A stretch of DNA of 11,056 bases from Methylococcaceae bacterium UBA4132 (GTDB taxonomy: Bacteria > Pseudomonadota > Gammaproteobacteria > Methylococcales > Methylomonadaceae). The first letter of the stretch is position 1, and each line of letters starts with the position of its first letter. Under the pieces are notes generated by a model. It was given only the letters and a program-made list of their open reading frames with translations, had not been told where the DNA came from and did not search any database. The translations under genes were made by a program, and so were the position numbers. The DNA lies in contig DFWO01000019.1 in assembly GCA_002380945.1 (NCBI GenBank), forward strand, positions 1 through 11,056. Direction: 5' to 3'. Of the stretch, positions 7,203-11,056 are shown one piece after another.

Positions 7203-8240
7203 TTAAGCAAGTATGTTCTGACTATCCAGGGCATGAATGACAGAATGATCATTGGCATGGTTGAGCACCTTCAAAAGCCGGGCTTTAGGTACCAGCATCA
7301 CCGCTTGTGATTCCCAGTCCATTTGGGTGGGCAAGCCGCCAAGGCGACGTGCAGTGTAGTATCGGGTAATGGTCGTCGAACGTTCAAAATCACCAATCAG
7401 ACTGGTAATTTCGACTTGTAATCCAGCTTCCTCAAAAGCCTCTTTGATTGCCGTCGCCTGGGGACTCATGCCGGGTTCCAAGCGACCTTTGGGGAAAGTA
7501 GCCTTGTAACCGCCAAAGGCATTGGTCGGAGCCACCAGCCAAAAACGACCATCAGGTTCCATAACCACAACCCCTGCTGCCAGTTTTTTACCCTGCTTGG
7601 GTGCCAACACGGGTTCATCCATAGCCATCTGTCCGTCAACATACGCCCAACCAGCCAGCGTCTTGGGTGCTGACTGCCAGACCTGAAAAGCAATTCCATT
7701 TAACGAAGCGGGTGCTTGACCATTGGGTAACATCACTGCACAGCGCAGCGGATCAGCAAATGCTGACATGGGTTTGGGAGTGGTTGGATGATAGATCGAC
7801 ACCCATTTGCCTTGATCATTCATCCGAGGATGACAGACACCTGGATCATCAACGAGCTCACCGTCATCGTTAAGGCGGGTACCGGGGTACAGTGATTTCT
7901 GATAGACCTCTCGCATTATTTCTGGATAGTCACTCAGTTGCGGAATGACTGGTTCTGCTGGCATCGGGGCATTGTCTCCAGTAATAACCTGTAGTTGCGG
8001 CGTATTGTCCTCGACCATAGCAGCCATATCATTGAATATCGACTCGACAATAAACTGAGCAGCACCCCAGTCTCCAGCATAATCGGGATCATCGGCACTA
8101 CCGCCAGTAAAGGCATCATAGAGACCGTTTCTCTGGCGCACGACGATGATAACGCCCTCATAATCTTCTTTGTCGTGGTAGGAAATAAAGTTGGCAGCGG
8201 CGGCTAATACCGTAGAAATCTTGCGTTGGTGTTCTGACAT
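7203..8240 (-). CDS. Nudix hydrolase with long N-terminal extension
   Basis: A 345-residue protein, about twice the size of a plain Nudix enzyme. Residues 218-345 are the Nudix domain: AAGVVVMEPDGRFWLV begins the fold and the Nudix box spans 252-274 (KGRLEPGM, then IKEAFEEAGL). The three acidic metal ligands Glu267, Glu270 and Glu271 are present, but the first Glu of the signature is Met258 and the usual Arg before Glu267 is Lys266. Nudix enzymes split a pyrophosphate joined to a nucleoside; ADP-ribose or NAD would fit the neighbouring ADP-ribosylglycohydrolase, but the substrate is inferred. Residues 1-215 are a separate region I do not recognise, with a first segment MSEHQRKISTVLAAAANFIS and Trp/Tyr-rich stretches (GDWGAAQFIVESIF, FQVWQSAPKTLAGWAYVDG). 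ATG 8240 has a modest AAGG upstream. First gene of the Nudix-ARH pair, 137 bases after the regulator. Confidence 0.85.
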   Translation of the reverse strand: MSEHQRKISTVLAAAANFISYHDKEDYEGVIIVVRQRNGLYDAFTGGSADDPDYAGDWGAAQFIVESIFNDMAAMVEDNTPQLQVITGDNAPMPAEPVIPQLSDYPEIMREVYQKSLYPGTRLNDDGELVDDPGVCHPRMNDQGKWVSIYHPTTPKPMSAFADPLRCAVMLPNGQAPASLNGIAFQVWQSAPKTLAGWAYVDGQMAMDEPVLAPKQGKKLAAGVVVMEPDGRFWLVAPTNAFGGYKATFPKGRLEPGMSPQATAIKEAFEEAGLQVEITSLIGDFERSTTITRYYTARRLGGLPTQMDWESQAVMLVPKARLLKVLNHANDHSVIHALDSQNILA

Positions 8241-8377
8241 TGTTCTGAGCCTTTTGAGTTAAAACTAATAAAAACCGCCTAACGGGTTTAAAACTACTGC
8301 CAAGCACAGTAGGAATCAGTTTAACGTGCATTAGGCTCAAATGGTGCGCCCGTAAGAAATTGTTTCTAATAGCCCAA
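8241..8377 (-). promoter_or_regulatory. Intergenic region with hairpins: possible terminator and operator before the Nudix gene
   Basis: Between the regulator stop and the Nudix start lies a perfect inverted repeat CTACTG-7-CAGTAG at 8294-8312, a candidate operator for the WYL regulator or the stem of an attenuator. Just after it on the minus strand AAACC and GGTTT (about 8270-8290) can pair and are followed by TTTATT, a weak intrinsic terminator. Together they suggest the regulator transcript may be partly terminated and the Nudix-ARH-deacetylase genes separately controlled. No convincing -35/-10 pair was found by eye. Confidence 0.35.
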
Positions 8378-9352
8378 CTATTGCTCTCGATACAGTGCTG
8401 TCATTCCTTGGATGACATCAACGACACTTTGCCGTAGAGCTGCGGGCTCAAGCACCTCAACATGTAGACCATGGCGCAAAATGTCCATCATCAACTCAGT
8501 GGGTTCTGCATAAGGGACTTGCAGAATAAAATACCCCTCCGCATCAAAATGTCCAACTTGATCAGGATGCCAGTTCTCATCAGCAACCCAGCGTGCCGCA
8601 GCTGGTGAAAAACGCAGGTGGGCGATACGGGCTTCTGAGCCTGAATAAATGCCATAACTACTGGCAAATTCCGCAACCATTTCAGCATCTGGAACATCTT
8701 CAGCCTGTTCAGGCAGCAATTCAATGGATTCAAGTGCATCAACCGAAAAACGGCGTAGTGCTTGTCGTTGATGGCACCAGGCATCGAGGTACCAATTATT
8801 GCGATAAAACACCAATCGCTGTGGCGAGAGTACTCGTTCGGTGTAATGGTTCTGCTCTCGGGAGTAGTGGCGGACTTTGAGTTGTTGCCGTGCCAAGGTG
8901 GCACGCGATACCAGACCAAAATAAGCTGGATTTTTAAGGCGTTTACCAATACTGGTGAGCTGTATGCGCTCGTTCACTTGAGCAAACCCAGAAGTATTTT
9001 GTGCCATAATACTTTTCAGGCGCGATAGTAATGGCACTATATGCGGGGTCAGTAAACTGGGTTCCAGTTCGGATAACAAACGGTGCATGGTCAACAATGC
9101 ATACGTCTCATCGGCATTGAACCACAAGCCAGGTAATTCATAGGCTGGACCAATATTGGGCGTATTGAAGCGGTAACCACCAGCAGAGTGATCGAAGATG
9201 ATCGGCGCATTAAAGCGATCCTTCAAGTAAGCGAGGTCTCGTTTTAAAGTTGCCCAAGAAACTCCCAAATCATCCAACAATGCCTGGCGGGTTAGCAACT
9301 TACGGGAAGTCAGCAGTTGATCAATGCGATAAAAGCGTTCAGTCCGGTTCAT
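8378..9352 (-). CDS. WYL-domain transcriptional regulator (YafY-like)
   Basis: A 324-residue cytoplasmic DNA-binding regulator. Residues 5-45 form a DeoR/HTH_11-type winged helix (YRIDQLL, then LGVSWATLKRDLAYLKDRF as recognition region). The WYL domain covers about 140-215, with RLVFYRNNWYLDAW (179-192) carrying the WYL-type motif and RRFSVDAL following. A WCX-like C-terminal domain runs about 240-320. WYL proteins bind small ligands, often nucleotides or nucleic acids, and several control phage-defence or DNA-damage operons (BrxR, CapW are known cases). The size is typical of the family. It is encoded on the same strand as the Nudix, glycohydrolase and deacetylase genes, immediately upstream, so it most likely controls them; whether it represses or activates cannot be told. 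An NAD- or ADP-ribose-type ligand would be consistent with its targets but is inference. The start at ATG 9352 has a poor ribosome binding site. Confidence 0.88.
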   Translation of the reverse strand: MNRTERFYRIDQLLTSRKLLTRQALLDDLGVSWATLKRDLAYLKDRFNAPIIFDHSAGGYRFNTPNIGPAYELPGLWFNADETYALLTMHRLLSELEPSLLTPHIVPLLSRLKSIMAQNTSGFAQVNERIQLTSIGKRLKNPAYFGLVSRATLARQQLKVRHYSREQNHYTERVLSPQRLVFYRNNWYLDAWCHQRQALRRFSVDALESIELLPEQAEDVPDAEMVAEFASSYGIYSGSEARIAHLRFSPAAARWVADENWHPDQVGHFDAEGYFILQVPYAEPTELMMDILRHGLHVEVLEPAALRQSVVDVIQGMTALYREQ

Positions 9353-9432
9353 GGTGGTTTTTTGTAATGGGCAGTCGTATTTTTCAAACCTGGTGCCCAG
9401 TGTTGGCTACATTCAGGCGGCTTATATGGTTT

Positions 9433-9774
9433 TTACCGATTTTCCGTCAAGTTGTAAAGTGTACTCCAGACCTTTCCATACAAACTGGCGTGACTATGAT
9501 CTTGGCGACTGGCGACAGCATTCTTGAAATTATCATAATCAATATCCTGTGTGAACTTTTCTAAGGCGGCTGAAACATCGATACGAGAAGCTGTAGCGCG
9601 ATATGGATAGTCAGTACCGCTATGCGCAACAATTGGTCCGAGGTTAGAAAGGTACTGATCACGCAGGGCGATAAGGTCGGATTTAACCCGAGAACAAATG
9701 GTCAGCGTGTCATCCCGTTTATCTTCCGGTTTTTGTACGATGCTAAAAAAACCGATGGTGGTCATAATCCACAT
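9433..9774 (-). CDS. Small conserved protein of unknown function, first gene of the minus-strand module
   Basis: A 113-residue protein beginning MWIMTTIGFFSIVQKPEDKR. I have an impression that this opening recurs in small bacterial hypothetical proteins, but I know no function. It is soluble, with mixed alpha/beta character: a beta strand with the FFSIVQKP motif, a helix rich in Lys/Arg/Asp (SRVKSDLIALRDQYL), the segment GTDYPYRATASR, and a C-terminal helix (DNFKNAVASRQ) ending with VWSTLYNLTENR. No signal peptide, membrane segment or metal cluster is seen. The start at 9774 is firmly set by GAGGAGA six bases upstream, the best ribosome binding site in the window; an in-frame start 14 codons earlier would overlap it. 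It is transcribed toward the WYL regulator, about 80 bases away, and may be co-transcribed with it. A role with the ADP-ribose enzymes is suggested only by position. Confidence 0.75.
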   Translation of the reverse strand: MWIMTTIGFFSIVQKPEDKRDDTLTICSRVKSDLIALRDQYLSNLGPIVAHSGTDYPYRATASRIDVSAALEKFTQDIDYDNFKNAVASRQDHSHASLYGKVWSTLYNLTENR

Positions 9775-9816
9775 GGTAAGTCTCCTCAAATTAGGGGGTG
9801 ATAAAAAAACATGCAA

Positions 9817-10480
9817 ACAGGGAAAGCCTTTGCCATAGGTGTAATTAAGCCCGTACGGGTAGATAGGGTCTCAGCACTAGCAGCAGACACCTTACCTATG
9901 TGCGCCTGTGCCTTGCTCAGCATGTACGACCTTGATACCAGCCATTCTGCATCGTTCATTTATCCTGTTGTCACACACGACAAAAATACATGCTTTTTTT
10001 TCAAGTAGAAAGTGGAGTGCTGGTCCGATTTTCGGCATCAGCAGGTCGCTGCTGCTCTGGTATTGCCGCGAATTTTGAACGAAAGTAGGGTTCCAGCTTG
10101 GTGTGTGACAACTGGATAAACACGAATCGTTTTACCAAAATTGTCATTAAAAAATAGTAACCGATTTTAGTATTGGAAATGCCTTGATCCTAAGGGCTCG
10201 ATTCAAAATGAATGGATTTCATTTTTCTGCTTGTACCATACGGTAGTTATTCAGATGATGATGTCCAAGTTGATTGGTACCAGACAAATTAGAATTTTTT
10301 CGGTAATGTGATCTACGTTAAATCCAAGATGCTAAACATCGCATTTTGGTGCGCAAATAATGCGCATCGTCAAAAAACAATCAAATACTTAGAACAATGC
10401 ACAACTGCTTGGAACCACTTTGTATGTGTGCTATCGTACTGATTATAGGGAGATAAGAAGAGTTTAAAGTAGTAGGATAG
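9817..10480. other. Long stretch without a convincing gene; several small hairpins
   Basis: No frame here looks like a real protein; a 65-codon plus-strand frame (9811-10008) lacks a ribosome binding site and has low-complexity composition. Visible structures are: a perfect 10-bp palindrome CCCGTACGGG (9850-9859), a possible operator upstream of the small conserved gene; two adjacent hairpins CCGATTTTCGG (10025-10035) and CAGCAGGTCGCTGCTG (10039-10054), which could belong to an untranslated or small RNA; TACC-ATAC-GGTA (about 10235-10246); and TGCGCA repeated across a 5-base spacer (about 10354-10370). The region is AT-rich toward the tRNA fragment. It presumably holds the promoter of the minus-strand module and the arm region of the integration site. 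Confidence 0.4.
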
Positions 10481-10483
10481 GGA

Positions 10484-10528
10484 CTTTTAATGCGATGGTC
10501 GCGCGTTCGAATCGCGCACGACCCACCA
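10484..10528 (+). tRNA. tRNA-Lys(UUU) 3' half, from anticodon loop to CCA (partial; att site)
   Basis: From 10484 the sequence matches a tRNA-Lys: anticodon loop CTTTTAA with TTT at 10486-10488, stem strand TGCGA, variable loop TGGTC, T-arm GCGCG-TTCGAAT-CGCGC with perfect pairing, acceptor strand ACGACCC, discriminator A and encoded CCA (10526-10528). It closely parallels the E. coli tRNA-Lys 3' half. The 5' half is missing: the bases before it (AGGGA) cannot pair with TGCGA, and no D-arm or GGGTCGT acceptor strand lies upstream. Identity starts at the anticodon loop, a known crossover position for tyrosine integrases, so this is an attachment-site core rather than a working tRNA gene. Confidence 0.9.
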
Positions 10529-10533
10529 CAAAG

Positions 10534-10556
10534 CCTTTGATAACAAAGGACTTTTT
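10534..10556 (+). terminator. Intrinsic terminator after the tRNA-Lys fragment
   Basis: CCTTTG (10534-10539) pairs with CAAAGG (10544-10549) across the loop ATAA, followed by ACTTTTT. This short stem plus T-run just 5 bases after the CCA suits a tRNA terminator. A second weak repeat (ACTTTTTAGGATAAAAAGT) overlaps its tail. Confidence 0.65.
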
Positions 10557-10649
10557 AGGATAAAAAGTCTTAGTAACTGTGTACTAAATCGATGACTACA
10601 GTGATTTTAATAGTAGTCTTGTTTTTAGCCTCAAATCGAGGATACACAA

Positions 10650-11056
10650 ATGCTCAATTTCCACATCATCAAAGTTGACCTAAAAAACGGCGAAGTCCGT
10701 TACCGCACTATCCTTACTAAATCTGGTAAGGGAATAAAAACCAAAACTTTCAGACGCAAACAAGATGCTCGTACTTGGGGCAATCGTGCTGTTTTAGATT
10801 CTCAAGGATACGAAGCCAAAGGTATTAAACCCTGCACTGTGAAATTTAGTCGCTTAGCCGATGAATATATGCAATGGTGGACTGGTAAAGACCATGATCG
10901 TGTAAGATTGGTTTTATGGTGGGAGCAACGCTTAGGAAAACACCTGCTTTCCGATATTACGCCTGAACTTATTCGAGACACTCTCAAACCCAAAAAATCA
11001 CAAGCCCCCCCCCGCAACTACAATAAACATCTTGTGTATGAGGTCTTTCAAGTCAG
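10650..11056 (+). CDS. int: Tyrosine-type site-specific integrase, N-terminal part (runs off the window)
   Basis: The open frame from ATG 10650 (with GAGG upstream) continues past the window end, giving 135 codons. It matches the front of phage or island tyrosine integrases: an arm-type DNA-binding region (RYRTILTKSGKGIKTKTFRR, QDARTWGNRAV) followed by the start of the core-binding SAM-like domain (TVKFSRLADEYMQWW, LGKHLLSDITPELIRDTL, YNKHLVYEVFQV). The catalytic Arg-His-Arg-Tyr domain lies outside. It would insert and excise its element by recombination at the tRNA-Lys 3' end, 120 bases upstream. A run of nine C at about 11005-11013 encodes Ala-Pro-Pro and keeps the frame. Transcription points away from the tRNA half, so the integrase belongs to an element lying to the right. 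Confidence 0.85.
   Translation, partial: MLNFHIIKVDLKNGEVRYRTILTKSGKGIKTKTFRRKQDARTWGNRAVLDSQGYEAKGIKPCTVKFSRLADEYMQWWTGKDHDRVRLVLWWEQRLGKHLLSDITPELIRDTLKPKKSQAPPRNYNKHLVYEVFQV

Noticed and set aside
9811..10008. Plus-strand 65-codon frame upstream of the small conserved gene
   Set aside because: No ribosome binding site, no recognisable motif, and it overlaps the expected promoter and leader region of the opposite-strand module.
10441..10483. 5' half of the tRNA-Lys gene
   Set aside because: No GGGTCGT acceptor strand or D-arm is present and the bases before the anticodon loop do not pair with the 3' stem strand, so a complete tRNA is not called.
1..11056. CRISPR array, rRNA genes, replication origin
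   Set aside because: No regularly spaced repeats, no rRNA signature and no iteron cluster were seen on either strand.

Overview
The window looks like an accessory island of a proteobacterium. It is moderately AT-rich and mosaic, with fragments of several mobile elements. A gammaproteobacterium is likely from the gene types and the E. coli-like tRNA-Lys 3' half, but the sequence alone does not fix the genus.

Left part (1-3022): three IS6-like terminal repeats (consensus GGTTCTGTCGCAAA) punctuate the DNA. One ends at base 24, and its element body lies outside the window. Two are fused head to head as a perfect 46-bp palindrome at 893-938. One ends at 3022 and carries a decayed, 3'-truncated IS6-type transposase. 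Between them lie two convergent genes for exported proteins with cysteine-peptidase-like signatures: a DUF2272-type lipoprotein and a 580-residue exported protein with a possible Cys-His-Asp triad. The arrangement resembles a decayed pseudo-compound transposon.

Middle (2995-5060): half of a Tn3-family transposon. Its transposase is cut by the IS6 end and has lost the catalytic half. Divergent from it is an intact serine resolvase, with a res-like intergenic region carrying three copies of CTATAAAAA.

Right-centre (5180-9774, all on the minus strand): in transcription order, a small conserved protein of unknown function, a WYL-domain transcription regulator, a Nudix hydrolase with a large N-terminal extension, an ADP-ribosylglycohydrolase, and a histone-deacetylase-family amidohydrolase. 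The catalytic residues I can check are present in the last three, apart from two substitutions in the Nudix signature. Together they suggest a regulated module acting on NAD-derived or ADP-ribosylated and acylated substrates. The physiological role is not established from sequence; repair or recycling, stress response and defence are all possible.

Right end (9775-11056): about 660 bases without a convincing gene but with several small hairpins, then the 3' half of a tRNA-Lys(UUU) gene starting at the anticodon loop, a terminator, and the start of a tyrosine-type integrase that runs off the window. This is a classic integrative-element junction. Because the tRNA half precedes an integrase pointing away, the best reading is that the DNA to the left is one element ending at attR and the integrase belongs to a second element in tandem.
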